This document shows, one piece after another, positions 35,129 to 44,987 of a stretch of 64,000 nt of DNA. The stretch comes from SG8-4 sp964598225. GTDB lineage: Bacteria > Planctomycetota > Phycisphaerae > Sedimentisphaerales > Anaerobacaceae. The translations under genes and the position numbers were made by a program. The stretch is from positions 1 through 64,000 of the forward strand of contig CAZRBG010000002.1 in the NCBI GenBank assembly GCA_964598225.1, read 5' to 3'. Under the pieces are notes generated by a model. The model worked only from the letters and a program-made list of their open reading frames with translations, was not told the origin of the DNA and did no database searches. Position 1 is the stretch's first letter, and every line of letters begins with the position of its first letter.

Positions 35129-36180
35129 TTATCGACTTTGAAGTCTTCTATCTTATCTTTGAGAGCGCGACATGCCGCGGCAGGATCAGCGGCTTTGGTC
35201 ACAGCGGCACAGACGGCTATGCTCGAAGCGCCTGCCGCCAGGATCTTCTCGACGTTGTCAACTGTTATGCCGCCTATGGCGACGTTGCCGATACCTTCAT
35301 CGGCCAGAATCTCGGCCGCCCGCTCTACATACTCCAGCCCAACGGGTTGAAGGTCCGGCTTGGTCCCTGTAGCGAAGACCGGCCCAAGAGCGGCATAAGT
35401 GAGGCTCTCTTCACAGGCCGCGCGCAACTGCTCAACCGAGTGAGTGCTCTTGCCGATTATCAATGGTCTCGCCTCGAGCTTTCTTGCCTGTTCGACAGGC
35501 AGGTCGTTCTGGCCAAGATGCAATCCGTCGGCACCGCTTACAACGGCAATATCCACCCGGTCGTTTATGACGCTCAGGACTCCACCTTCTTTGCATATTC
35601 CTGCGAATGTTTTTGCAAGAGCGAAGAGCTGGTCGTCCTCGATATCTTTGGCCCGGAGCTGAATGCAGTCGGCCCCGCCTGCAACACATTTGTTCGTCAG
35701 AAAAATCACCTCTGCCGGCAGATTGCTGGTTATGACGACGTAAAGCCGGACGCGCCTGTATTTCTCGACCGGATCGGCGAAAAGCACTATGTCTTTTTCA
35801 AGCGTGTACGCGTCGTACCGAAGCTTCTCAATCAGATCGGCGACTTGGTGATTCTCGATCCGGCCTGCCTCGGCAATGGCTCTGAGCGCTTCGGTCAGCC
35901 GTTTGCAGGCAGCGGCAAAAGAATCCTGCAGGTCACCTCTGCCGAGCTGGCTATCCACAATCTGGCCGACGCCGACGTCCCCGAGCGTGTCTCTGGCGCA
36001 GATGAGCCTGCCGGCGTCGAGCTGCCCGATTGCTCGCGACATTTCATGTCGAAGTTGTTTGGCACGGGCGGCCAGCGATTTCGAATTCAGCGCGAACCGA
36101 CAGTATTCCTCGACAACCCGACTTGCCTCGCGGGCGCGATTGAAGTTGGCGTCGATAATTCTCCAAACTGCTCGTTCCAT
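35095..36180 (-). CDS. thiE: Thiamine-phosphate synthase with N-terminal ThiD2 domain
   Basis: 361 residues from ATG 36180; the frame is open to 36210 but MERAVWRIIDANFNRAREA is the conserved beginning. Residues 1-130 match the ThiD2 type of hydroxymethylpyrimidine-phosphate kinase-associated domain (ANFNRAREASRVVEEYCRFAL). Residues about 145-345 are ThiE, joining HMP-PP with thiazole phosphate: IQLRAKD, INDRVDIA, GADGLHLGQNDLPV, IIGKSTHS, YAALGPVFATGTK and VAIGGIT are all present. The last 11 residues (NQPHPDKRQSG) come from a family A repeat and are not part of the enzyme fold. It is alone, with no other thiamine genes nearby. Confidence 0.92.
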   Translation of the reverse strand: MERAVWRIIDANFNRAREASRVVEEYCRFALNSKSLAARAKQLRHEMSRAIGQLDAGRLICARDTLGDVGVGQIVDSQLGRGDLQDSFAAACKRLTEALRAIAEAGRIENHQVADLIEKLRYDAYTLEKDIVLFADPVEKYRRVRLYVVITSNLPAEVIFLTNKCVAGGADCIQLRAKDIEDDQLFALAKTFAGICKEGGVLSVINDRVDIAVVSGADGLHLGQNDLPVEQARKLEARPLIIGKSTHSVEQLRAACEESLTYAALGPVFATGTKPDLQPVGLEYVERAAEILADEGIGNVAIGGITVDNVEKILAAGASSIAVCAAVTKAADPAAACRALKDKIEDFKVDNQPHPDKRQSG

Positions 36181-36836
36181 AATACGCGCGATTATATTAT
36201 CCCGGAGCACGTTTGGATAGCGAAAAAGATAGATGAGTCATTGCGGTCGCCCGACGTTGTCATTCCTGGGCAGGCAGCAATCCATTTGTTCAGAGGCTTC
36301 TGCATTCCTGCCTGCTCAGGAATGACAACAAAACCGGGCGGCAGCATGAGAGCGCAAAGAACTGGAGTCGTCCCTCCTCCGGAACGACTCCAAACTATAG
36401 AGAATGGTATACTTAGCGAAACCGTCAATCGCGGTTCCGCGGATTTCAAAATCGGGCGGACATGTCCTCCTCCGAAACACTTTTAGGCCGTCCGCCCAAT
36501 ATAGCTGCCTAAAAAGCACAAGGTATGAATAACTGCAAAAAATATGCCAGTACTCATAAATTTAAAGCAACGGGCTACGGCGTAGTCTACTTAAACTATT
36601 ACTGTAAAAGCAGTTACAATAAGAAGAGCCTCTGAGTCCCTACATGACCCCTAAATTCCTTTTTTAACACGGCGTTGTTTAAACGCAACCCCCGCATGCC
36701 CCATATTTCCCATTTTTACAGACATAAGAGTCCGACGTGGTCATTAGGCAATGATATTGAGGTGTGTTTACGAAAAACAACGCTTCTTATGCAGGTGTTG
36801 ATTTTGGTAACAGTCCGCGACTTTGGATCAATCCGA
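36181..36836. other. Intergenic region between thiE and the sulfatase gene
   Basis: 656 bp. It holds a family B repeat (36259-36326). The rest is AT-rich with short chance frames only; no RNA gene was recognised. Confidence 0.5.
36259..36326. repeat. Family B palindromic repeat
   Basis: GTCATTCCTGGGCAGGCAG arm facing CTGCCTGCTCAGGAATGAC. The arm core differs from other copies (GGGCAGG against GCGAAGG) with partial compensation on the other side. Confidence 0.7.
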
Positions 36837-38798
36837 TCATTCCACGTATTTGGCAGAGGAGACGCGCTCGGTCCAGCGGCAAAGCCAGCGATCGAACAGC
36901 GTCTTGCTGCCTGTACTCTTTTGATTGGGCCTGAAGACCGTCTCCGTACGCCAGGTGACTATATCACGAGCTATTGTCCGCATCGGTATGTCGGGCAGCT
37001 CTATCCTCCGAAGTTCAAGCGGATCGGTCCGGATCTTGTACAGGCAGACCACCTTTTCAGCCGGATGATAAACAAACTTACGACCATCCTGCACGTACCC
37101 CGTCGGTCCCTCGCGCATCCAACCGGAAAAGTAAACCTTTCGATCGTCCGGCAAGGGGTCCAGCGCGTCAACGCCGTCAAAGCCTGCAGAATGGGTTTCA
37201 ACTCCCAGAAGTCCAAGCAGCGTTGGGGACAGATCGATCGAGCTTACTGGATCTGTGACCTTCTTACCCGGCTTGGTTGAGAAGGGCGTCCTCAGGCAAA
37301 ATGGTATACGCAGTAACTCATCGAAGGGTATTCGTTCATGCCCGAGCAGCCCATGTTCGCCAAAAGCCTCCCCGTGATCGCCGACTACACAGAATATAGT
37401 CTCGTCGGCAAGTCCCAATTTCGTAAGCTCCACGTCCAGCGCGGCAAGAAACTTGTCCGTATAGCGAATGGTTTGCCGATAGCGATCGACCGGCTCTTCG
37501 GCGGGCAAACCGAACCATTCCGGCACTACATAAGGATCGTGAGTGACCGAGCACAGCAGTACGGCAAAGAAGGGATCATCAGATTCTTCGACCCAATCGG
37601 TAACCGGCCTGAGCATCGAGAACTCATCGGCGCCAAGGTAGCCGACGAACGCATTAGGATCGGCAAGATCCTCCCGAGACCAGAATTTCTGGAAGCCGAG
37701 ATTATACACCAGCCCGGGCCTGGCCTCGAAACTGCCCATAGCCGACTGGAAGAACGCCGTCCTGTAATCCAGCTCTTCGGCCAAAATAGTAGCGATGCCG
37801 CCATAGGGCTTGACAGCCGGGACCGCTTCGACAATATCCTGAGAAGCAGACGGCAGACGCCCGCTAAACAGCGCAAAAAGCGCCTTGGTAGTATGAGTCA
37901 GCGTAGAACGCATGTTTGAAAATTCAACTCCTTGTTCCGCGAGGCTCGCAAGGAACGGCGTCAGGTCGTTCTCGTTATCGGCAAGCGACGTGTACCTGTA
38001 CTGAACGCCTTCCAGAACCACAACCACGACGTTATGTTTCGTCTGCGGAGGTAGTGAAGTGACCTCGAGCCGATCAAAAGAGGCTATCGTTCGATTCGGG
38101 TCCGGCGGCTGTCTGTAGTCCGAAACGACAAGACTCATGACCGCCCGCAACTGCGAATTGTACCTCAGGCCCGTAGCGCCGATCTGAGGAGAGCCGCGTT
38201 TTGCGAAAGCCGGTCGAGCAACTACAGCGGCGGCGGCAACCGTCACACATATAATAATCCTGATCCGAAACCGCCTGCGGTTATAGACCGGTATTCTGGG
38301 GTGGGCGAGACAGGAAATGATAAAGGCCAGAGCAATAGCACTGGGAACCAGCAGGATAAACGCCGCAACAGGCATCTTGACAAGATTGACACCGACGATG
38401 CATAACGTATTTATCGGAGCGCGGAATAAGGAAAGAAGGACTCTCGGCAGGATTTGCGTTCCCGTTCTGATTATCCAGGCGGCGTTCATAACCGACCAGG
38501 TGCAAATGACGGCGGCAATTATGGTAGCGGCGCGCACGATCCATTTATGCGGCCATTTCGAACAGGACAGCGATAGTATCGCTTCGACTACCAGCAAGAA
38601 CGAAATATCGGCAAGAATCCAGCCGATAAATTCGCCATTTGTAACCCTGAGCGACTGGAAATACTTGACCGCCAGTGTGTAGAGCAGAGCGATAACTATG
38701 ATGACGGTATAGACGCGCGGCGCAAGATACTCGTACAGCCTGCGGGACCGTACCAGGACACGGTATTTCGACTCAGGTTGTAAATGCCGGGAATTCAT
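36837..38798 (-). CDS. LTA synthase-like membrane sulfatase
   Basis: 653 residues. About five transmembrane helices occupy the first 200 residues, followed by an extracytoplasmic alkaline phosphatase/sulfatase domain. Metal and nucleophile regions are visible: VVVVLEGVQYRY (VVLES-like, with Gly replacing Ser), MRSTLTHTTKALFALFSG (nucleophilic Thr candidate) and VVGDHGEAFGEHGLLGHE. This family transfers or removes phosphoglycerol, phosphoethanolamine or sulfate on envelope glycans. True teichoic acid is not expected in Planctomycetota, so lipid or glycan modification is more likely. Monocistronic by context. Confidence 0.82.
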   Translation of the reverse strand: MNSRHLQPESKYRVLVRSRRLYEYLAPRVYTVIIVIALLYTLAVKYFQSLRVTNGEFIGWILADISFLLVVEAILSLSCSKWPHKWIVRAATIIAAVICTWSVMNAAWIIRTGTQILPRVLLSLFRAPINTLCIVGVNLVKMPVAAFILLVPSAIALAFIISCLAHPRIPVYNRRRFRIRIIICVTVAAAAVVARPAFAKRGSPQIGATGLRYNSQLRAVMSLVVSDYRQPPDPNRTIASFDRLEVTSLPPQTKHNVVVVVLEGVQYRYTSLADNENDLTPFLASLAEQGVEFSNMRSTLTHTTKALFALFSGRLPSASQDIVEAVPAVKPYGGIATILAEELDYRTAFFQSAMGSFEARPGLVYNLGFQKFWSREDLADPNAFVGYLGADEFSMLRPVTDWVEESDDPFFAVLLCSVTHDPYVVPEWFGLPAEEPVDRYRQTIRYTDKFLAALDVELTKLGLADETIFCVVGDHGEAFGEHGLLGHERIPFDELLRIPFCLRTPFSTKPGKKVTDPVSSIDLSPTLLGLLGVETHSAGFDGVDALDPLPDDRKVYFSGWMREGPTGYVQDGRKFVYHPAEKVVCLYKIRTDPLELRRIELPDIPMRTIARDIVTWRTETVFRPNQKSTGSKTLFDRWLCRWTERVSSAKYVE

Positions 38799-39352
38799 AT
38801 AATTCCAAGATACTATAAGGACTTACAAATAGCAAGCGGCTTTCCGGAATGAGCCGCTCGTCACAGCAACTTGTTACTATATGTTATTATCGGTTATTAA
38901 ACAAAAGTAGTATTAGTAATCATATAGCGAGTGAAATTGTTGCATTAACATAGTCGTGTACCGTAATGTTTTATTGCGGAACGGCTTAACGGAAACATAA
39001 GCCATACCGGCCTTGTGGATAAGCTGTTGATTTAGGCGTGATTTTGCCGAAAAATGTAACAGTTGCCGGCTTGCCCCCGGCAGAGTGAAGGATACTTGAT
39101 CGTATCTCACAGCGTTTTTAACAGCGTACTTATAGGGCGTTAAAATGAATAGCGATCACTGAATAATACGATTCTGTGCTCGAAACGAGAGGGTTAAGTT
39201 TCTTGCAAATCAGCCTTGGCTGAGTATAATAGCAGGTTCGCAATATTTGCGGACAGGGTTTTTAGGTAGTTTTGTTTCAGGGGACGTGGGATTCCGCGTT
39301 GGGATCTTTGACCTTCGAGTCATCACAAAAAAGGAAGAAGGGAAAAGAAATA
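38799..39352. other. Divergent intergenic region upstream of the activase gene
   Basis: 554 bp between divergent genes. A likely promoter lies at 39203-39230. The 120-nt leader contains a small CGCAATATTTGCG palindrome but no riboswitch recognised. No gene seen. Confidence 0.5.
39203..39230 (+). promoter_or_regulatory. Putative sigma-70 promoter for the activase gene
   Basis: TTGCAA (39203-39208) and TATAAT (39225-39230) are 16 bp apart, 123 bp before GTG 39353. Confidence 0.55.
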
Positions 39353-42300
39353 GTGAAAAACAATGGAAAAATATTCGTGGGCGTAGACGTCGGCAGCAGT
39401 TTTGTGCATTATACTGTTCTTTCCGCCGACAAAGAGGTCCTGTATTCACCCGCGCCGATAATGCATTTTGCCAATCCGATCGGAGCGGTGAAGGAAGCAT
39501 GGCACAATATAGCGGCCAAGTTCGGCTCCTACGCCGTGGCCAATACCGCTTTCACCGGCAGCGGCGCCGAGTCTTTGCCGAAAGTCATGACCGGCGTGAC
39601 CTACGTCTTCGACAGCGTCGCGATTCCCAAGGGGGCCGAGACGGTTGATCCGGATGCACAATATATCGTACACATGGGCGCCAAAGACTCGTACTTTTTT
39701 CATCTCAAGGGGATAAACGGCAGGAAGGTTATCCAGGAATGGAGAACCGGGACCAAGTGCGGGGGCGGCTCAGGCACGCTGATTGAGAAGCAATGCAGGA
39801 GGTTATTCGACGGTGAAGTCCCGAATCCAAAGCTGGAAAACACCGGCCCGGCAAGAAGTGCCGAAGAGAAGGAAGCAGTTCGCATAAGAAACAGGGCGAA
39901 ACTGCAAACGCGGCTCGAGGAGATGTTTGACAGGGCGCATAAAGAAGCGGATAGATCGGCAGAGCCGAGCGAGTTTCTGGCGCGGTGCGGCGTAGTAATT
40001 CAGTCGGACCTTATTCACAAGCAAAACGAGGGAGCGACTAGACCTGATAATCTGGCCGGTCTGTTCAGGACCGTCGCGCGGAATTACAAGATTGACGTTC
40101 TCGGAGCCAGAGTGTTCGACGCCTCGAAGGATTCCGCAAGAGCCGTCGCCACAGGCGGTGTCTTTGCCAACGACATTATAATGAATAACATCGAGGAGTT
40201 CCTGGGGATTCCGGTTAGAAGGTCAGAGCACTACCATAACATTGCCGCGATAGGGGCCGCGGCCAAAGGCATGGAGCAGGACAACAACTTCGTGTTCAGC
40301 TTCGAGCAACTCGACGAGGCGGCGGCTCACGGTAGAGAGAACCGCAAGTTTGCGCCCCCTCTGTCGGAGAGCCTGAGGCACGTGCACGAGGAGAGCGGCG
40401 AATTGACCGGCAAGATCGAGCCGGGTACGGAAGTGGTCCTCGGCATAGACGGGGGGAGCACGACCACAAAGGGCGCCCTGGTCGAGTTGCGAACGGGCAG
40501 GCTGCTGGATAAGCTGTACATAAAGACCCACGGCAATCCCGAGGAATCTCTCAAGAATGTTTTGAAGTATCTGAGCAGGCACAAGGACGAAGTTATCATT
40601 AAGGGCGTCGGCGCTACAGGCTCGGCGAGGAAACTGTATGAGAAGATCCTCGTGAGCAAGAAGAAATCGGAGGAGCTAAGCGAAGCGGGAATCGAGCTGA
40701 CCGACAGAGTGACCGACGAGATAACCTGCCATGCCATGGGGATCAGGCATTGCGATTCGCAGGTGGACACCATCTTCGAGGTGGGCGGCCAGGACATGAA
40801 GTTCACGAGATTCGCCGACGACGGAACCGTCAAAGAAGCGAAGATGAACTATAGCTGCCAGGCCGGCTCCGGGCAGACTCTCGAGAACATGGCCGACATC
40901 GTGGACCTTAACGTCGAGAACACCCTTCAGCAAGCGGCGCTCAGCGCCGAGAAGGTTCCGATAATAGACTCGACCTGCGGCGTCTTCATGGAGATGGACG
41001 AGAACAGACTCATCGCCGAGGGCTTCAGCCAGGAAGAGATCGGTGCCGCGATAGTGCGAGGTACGGCGGCGAGCTATTACTACAAATTCGTCGGCGGCTC
41101 CGGGCACAGCGCCAAGAAAGCTTCCGCCCAGGGCGGCCCGCCGCTGGGAAAGGCGTTTCTGGCGGCTCTTGCACAGGTAACCGAGAAAGAGATCAATGCG
41201 TATCCTCACAGAGAAATGTTCGGCGCATGGGGCCAGGCCCTGGACATCATTAACAACATAAAGCAATTCGAGGCCCAGGGCAAAGAATATGACACGGCCT
41301 TCCGCGGCTGGACCATAATCGACATGCCGTTCGATAAGAGGAGCATATCGTGTAAGGAGCTGTTCGCGGAGAAGTGCTGCGGCGTGAGGGACTGCCAGCT
41401 CGAGGTATTCTCGATTGAGTCCGACGAGATAATCACCGGAGGTTTCTGCCCGAGAGGAAATTCCGAATCCTCCAAAAAGCCCAGGCCCAATTACGTCGAC
41501 AAGTACCACAAGATTTACGAGAAACATTTCACGAAACAGGGCTGCCTGCAGAAAGACCTGCCTGCTGTCAAAGCCGAAGGAAAGATCGGCACGACCGTCG
41601 GGATAAAAAGAAGCACCGCTACGCTCGGCGAGAAGGGCATCTGGAGCGCTGCATTTTTCAAAAAACTTGGCTTCTATCCGGCCGTATCGCCGAGGACGAC
41701 GAAGGAGATCGCAAAGATCGGCGTGGACAATTCGAGAACAGAGTTCTGTATAGCGAGAAAGCTCGTTACGGGACACGCGGCGGTTTTGAATAGAGACCCC
41801 GAAGTGGACTACCTGTTCAATCCGAGCTTCATCGAGCAGAGGAGCAAAACGCCTCCCGATCTGAAATACTGCATCTATACCGAATCCGAAGGATATCTCC
41901 TTAACGACGTTTTGTCGCTCGACAAAAACAGGCAGATAAATCCCATCCTGCATTTCGGGGATTATCCGCTTCTTGTGCGTCAGTTGCGTGAGGAATTCGA
42001 CAGGTTGGGACTCGGCCTGACGAACAAGCAGATAAAAGAGGCAATCAGATTCGCCGATGAAGCGGAAAGCGTGTTTAAGCAGGAGCTTTACGTCGAAGGT
42101 GACAAATTCCTCAAGAAAATCGAAACCAACAACGAAAAGGCCTACGTCGGCATAGGCAGGGATTACGTCCTGCTCGATCCGGAGGCAAGCTCCAATTCCG
42201 GCGTAATGTTCTCGCAGGTCCGCGGACTGCACTATATCCCGCAGATATTTCTCGAACATAAGTTCGAGGGCATCGATCTTGGCGAGATGGTGGACAACGA

Positions 42301-44026
42301 ATTCTGGGTCCAGAGCGTCAAGATACTCAAGGCGCACCTGTACGTGGCCGAACATCCGAACCTGTTCGCAACCAGGATGATGAACTTCGCCTGCGGGCCC
42401 GACAGTCTCAAGATATACCAGGAAGAAAAGATGCAGCAGGCGGCCGGCAAGCCGATGCTCGTTCTTCTGACAGATGCGCAAACCAACAACGCTCCGTTCG
42501 TCACGCGGACCGAGGCCCACGAAAGAGTCGTGGATCAGACTACTCAGCAGAAGCTGGCAATCGACAACTTACGAAGGCGCAATCACGACACGTCCGAGAA
42601 ACGCACCTGGCTTATTCCGTATATGGGAGACGCCAGCTTTGTCGGCGCCGCGGGTCTGAGGTACTTCGGCGTAAACAGCCGGGTTCTGCCCACCGACACG
42701 CAGCGAAGCTACGAAGTCGCCCGAAAGCACATTTACACCGAGGTCTGCCATCCGCTAAAGGGCGTTGTCGGCGATGCCATCGCCTTCCTGCAGGAAGAAG
42801 GTGAAAAGAAGGGAACCGACTATGTCGATAAGAACTATCTCGTGATGCTGCCGACGACGAGCGGGCCGTGCCGGTTCGGCAAATATACCGAGCTGGTCCG
42901 GGAATTTCTGGACAGAGAGAACCTGCAAAACGTCCCCGTGGCCGGCCCATCGTCGGAAAGCGACTATAACGACATACCATTCCCCGGCAAGCTCAGCGTA
43001 TCGGATAAGGCGAGGATGCAGAGGATGCTGTTCAAGGGAATAAAGGCGTCCGATTTGCTGGAAGATATTTTTCTCAGGTTCAATCCTTATGCCGTCGATA
43101 AGAAGGTTGTAAGCCAGTTGAGACAAGAAAGACTGAACGAGCTGGAAAAGATCGTCGAAGCCGGCGCCGAAACGGACGATCTGATAGAATGGGGCGCTAA
43201 GACCGTGGACCTGTTCAAGGCCGTCGAGCTTCGCACCAGCGACCGATATCCTCTCGTTCTTTATATTGGTGAAATTTACGTTCGTCAGCACGACCCGTGT
43301 ACGGGCTACGTGATTCGGCAGTTGGAAGAAAGCGGCCTGGAGGTCGTAAAAGACCCGGTGACCGAGTGGCTCGATTACGTCAATAATATGAATCAGCGAA
43401 ACTGCAAAAGAGATATTGGCCTGCGGCTGAGAGATTTCGATTTCGGCCGGGCATGGCAGGCCGCACGCAAGTACGGCAACGCTTTTCTGAAAGGCAAGTA
43501 CATGGCAGCGGTCGAGCAAAAGATCGAAGAGCCGTTCCACGAGGTCCTTGAAGGCAGGCACGTGCTGCCCAGGCCGATGCAGATCATCGAAACGCTGGAA
43601 GAAAAGCACGAATTTCACGCAAATATCGAAGGTGAATCGCCGCTAAGCTCGGGTATCGCGTATCAGTTCATGAACGACCTGGCAAAGCCGCGCGGCGATG
43701 CTTATATTTCAGGAATATTCCATGTGGGTCCCTTCACCTGCATGCAGGAGGGGGTCGCCACCGCCAAGATCGAGGCGATGGCGAAGGAATTGCGAAAGAG
43801 AAAAGCCGATCTGGTATTCCCGATCATACATGCGTTCTTCGGCGACTCGGCCAACTCCAGTCTGGACTCGGAAATAGCCGTCTTCGCCGAGCAGTGCTGC
43901 CAGAAGCGGGAAATGCTCAAACAAAAGCACGGTCACAAAAAAACGGCGCCCGCGCCCGCCGCCGACAACAGAGAAGTTGTCTCTGTCCCCGGCCCGAAGC
44001 GCGAAGCGGAGTACGTCAAAAAGTAG
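39353..44026 (+). CDS. Giant BadF/HgdC-type activase fused to 2-hydroxyacyl-CoA dehydratase-like domains
   Basis: 1557 residues from GTG 39353 (AAGGAAGAAGGG upstream); a TTG at 39272 is an alternative. Two ASKHA ATPase domains of the BcrAD/BadFG type come first, at about 5-330 (FVGVDVGSSFVH) and 360-620 (VLGIDGGSTTTKGA). Cysteines in NYSCQAGSGQ (about 502) and STCGVFME (about 542) match the [4Fe-4S] cluster ligands of HgdC. The remainder contains a DUF2229 region (about 760-960) and HgdB-like parts (MLPTTSGPCRFGKYTEL, SGIYHVGP-like SGIFHVGPF). HgdC-type activases drive ATP-dependent single-electron transfer to a dehydratase or reductase. Here activase and target-like domains share one chain. 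Target reaction unknown. Confidence 0.85.
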   Translation: MKNNGKIFVGVDVGSSFVHYTVLSADKEVLYSPAPIMHFANPIGAVKEAWHNIAAKFGSYAVANTAFTGSGAESLPKVMTGVTYVFDSVAIPKGAETVDPDAQYIVHMGAKDSYFFHLKGINGRKVIQEWRTGTKCGGGSGTLIEKQCRRLFDGEVPNPKLENTGPARSAEEKEAVRIRNRAKLQTRLEEMFDRAHKEADRSAEPSEFLARCGVVIQSDLIHKQNEGATRPDNLAGLFRTVARNYKIDVLGARVFDASKDSARAVATGGVFANDIIMNNIEEFLGIPVRRSEHYHNIAAIGAAAKGMEQDNNFVFSFEQLDEAAAHGRENRKFAPPLSESLRHVHEESGELTGKIEPGTEVVLGIDGGSTTTKGALVELRTGRLLDKLYIKTHGNPEESLKNVLKYLSRHKDEVIIKGVGATGSARKLYEKILVSKKKSEELSEAGIELTDRVTDEITCHAMGIRHCDSQVDTIFEVGGQDMKFTRFADDGTVKEAKMNYSCQAGSGQTLENMADIVDLNVENTLQQAALSAEKVPIIDSTCGVFMEMDENRLIAEGFSQEEIGAAIVRGTAASYYYKFVGGSGHSAKKASAQGGPPLGKAFLAALAQVTEKEINAYPHREMFGAWGQALDIINNIKQFEAQGKEYDTAFRGWTIIDMPFDKRSISCKELFAEKCCGVRDCQLEVFSIESDEIITGGFCPRGNSESSKKPRPNYVDKYHKIYEKHFTKQGCLQKDLPAVKAEGKIGTTVGIKRSTATLGEKGIWSAAFFKKLGFYPAVSPRTTKEIAKIGVDNSRTEFCIARKLVTGHAAVLNRDPEVDYLFNPSFIEQRSKTPPDLKYCIYTESEGYLLNDVLSLDKNRQINPILHFGDYPLLVRQLREEFDRLGLGLTNKQIKEAIRFADEAESVFKQELYVEGDKFLKKIETNNEKAYVGIGRDYVLLDPEASSNSGVMFSQVRGLHYIPQIFLEHKFEGIDLGEMVDNEFWVQSVKILKAHLYVAEHPNLFATRMMNFACGPDSLKIYQEEKMQQAAGKPMLVLLTDAQTNNAPFVTRTEAHERVVDQTTQQKLAIDNLRRRNHDTSEKRTWLIPYMGDASFVGAAGLRYFGVNSRVLPTDTQRSYEVARKHIYTEVCHPLKGVVGDAIAFLQEEGEKKGTDYVDKNYLVMLPTTSGPCRFGKYTELVREFLDRENLQNVPVAGPSSESDYNDIPFPGKLSVSDKARMQRMLFKGIKASDLLEDIFLRFNPYAVDKKVVSQLRQERLNELEKIVEAGAETDDLIEWGAKTVDLFKAVELRTSDRYPLVLYIGEIYVRQHDPCTGYVIRQLEESGLEVVKDPVTEWLDYVNNMNQRNCKRDIGLRLRDFDFGRAWQAARKYGNAFLKGKYMAAVEQKIEEPFHEVLEGRHVLPRPMQIIETLEEKHEFHANIEGESPLSSGIAYQFMNDLAKPRGDAYISGIFHVGPFTCMQEGVATAKIEAMAKELRKRKADLVFPIIHAFFGDSANSSLDSEIAVFAEQCCQKREMLKQKHGHKKTAPAPAADNREVVSVPGPKREAEYVKK

Positions 44027-44056
44027 GGTGGGGCTTGCCCCACCTTAGACGTGGCG
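44024..44056. repeat. Family C repeat
   Basis: TAGGGTGGGGCTTGCCCCACC immediately after the activase stop codon, followed by a partial second copy. Confidence 0.6.
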
Positions 44057-44110
44057 GTGGGCCAACGCGCGCCCTGCGGATGTCCGTGCGGAAATGTGAA
44101 AGGTCAAACA

Positions 44111-44881
44111 ATGTCGAACAGACCGCCGAAAGCAGCTTTGCCCGGAGAGATGTATCAAAAGAACGGCCGATGGTGGTGGAAGGTAAGACTGCCCGGCGAG
44201 CCTCGAGTCAGAGAAAGGGCTCTCAAGCCGGAAGGAGCAAGATTCGCCGCGAAGACGCGCAAAGTCGCCGAGCGCGTAGCAGGCGAGATGTGGCGGCGTG
44301 CTATTGAGGCGGAAACCGAGGCGAAAGTCAGGGCCGAACTCAAGGAGCAGACCAATCGAAAAATCGCCAGAGTCAAAGGCAAATTAATCGAGAGGATCGA
44401 GACGTGTGAGAAAGCGCTTGCAGAAGCCGAGACGAAAGCAAAGACCGAAGCGAGTCTGAGAATCGAGGCAGAGCAGGCGGCTCAATCTCACGCAGAAGGG
44501 CTGGAGAAAGTTACAGAACGCACCCGGCGGGAAACAAAGCTGCGCATAGAGGCCGAGCAGCGAGCAAAAATGGAAGCCCACGCCCGCTCGATAGCCGAAG
44601 CGAGATTAAAAGCCGAGACGGAACTGCGCGCCGAAGCCGAACAGAAGGCCGAATGCGAGGCAGAAATGAGAGCGGAAGCCGAGACAACGGCTGAGAGCCT
44701 CAAGCGAAGCAGCCATAGGAGAGCCGCCGAAGGATTGGGCCCGGCCGATGCCTCCGACAATCACAGCCGCACCGCATCCTGCGAAGGCTGCGGCCGCGAC
44801 AACGTCCCAGAAAACGACATGTCCAGAATAGAATCCGGCCAGTTAGTCTGCTCCAACTGCATGATGGTGGCGAGAACATAA
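44111..44881 (+). CDS. Coiled-coil protein with Arm-like N-terminus and C-terminal zinc ribbon
   Basis: 256 residues from ATG 44111; an upstream GTG at 44051 is less likely. Residues 14-65 (YQKNGRWWWKVRLPG, then a basic helix KTRKVAERVAGEMW) resemble the AP2-like Arm DNA-binding domain of tyrosine integrases. Residues 66-205 are a charged Ala/Glu/Arg coiled coil with near-heptad repeats (RIEAEQ, EAEQKAE, RAEAETTAE). The end has four cysteines, CEGCGRDN and LVCSNCMMV, spaced like a zinc ribbon. No catalytic domain. Perhaps a DNA-binding structural protein. An IS element lies 30 bp downstream. Confidence 0.65.
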   Translation: MSNRPPKAALPGEMYQKNGRWWWKVRLPGEPRVRERALKPEGARFAAKTRKVAERVAGEMWRRAIEAETEAKVRAELKEQTNRKIARVKGKLIERIETCEKALAEAETKAKTEASLRIEAEQAAQSHAEGLEKVTERTRRETKLRIEAEQRAKMEAHARSIAEARLKAETELRAEAEQKAECEAEMRAEAETTAESLKRSSHRRAAEGLGPADASDNHSRTASCEGCGRDNVPENDMSRIESGQLVCSNCMMVART

Positions 44882-44922
44882 CCGCCAGAACTCTTTGAAC
44901 CTCTCGATAGACTTTGGTAATC

Positions 44923-44938
44923 TCATGAAAGGCTGTCT
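44923..44938 (+). repeat. Left subterminal inverted repeat of the IS element
   Basis: TCATGAAAGGCTGTCT, perfect complement of 46577-46592, 12 bp inside the inferred left end. Confidence 0.9.
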
Positions 44939-44987
44939 CCAGCCGTTTGCTCTGGTATGATTAGGGCAAAAAAGAAAGGAGACAGCA

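Noticed and set aside
33616..36486. A 956-codon open frame on the plus strand
   Set aside because: It runs antisense across two well-supported minus-strand genes (the DUF5010-like protein and thiE), has no domain and no start signal. It reflects codon bias on the opposite strand.
36675..37280. A 201-codon plus-strand frame near the sulfatase gene
   Set aside because: Mostly antisense to the sulfatase C-terminus; the remainder is low quality sequence with no start site.
36837..38798. Teichoic acid synthase as the specific function
   Set aside because: Only the superfamily is supported; the expected envelope lacks teichoic acid, so a general sulfatase/phosphotransferase call is safer.
40676..42520. 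A 614-codon minus-strand frame
   Set aside because: Antisense to the activase fusion with recognised motifs; no domain of its own.
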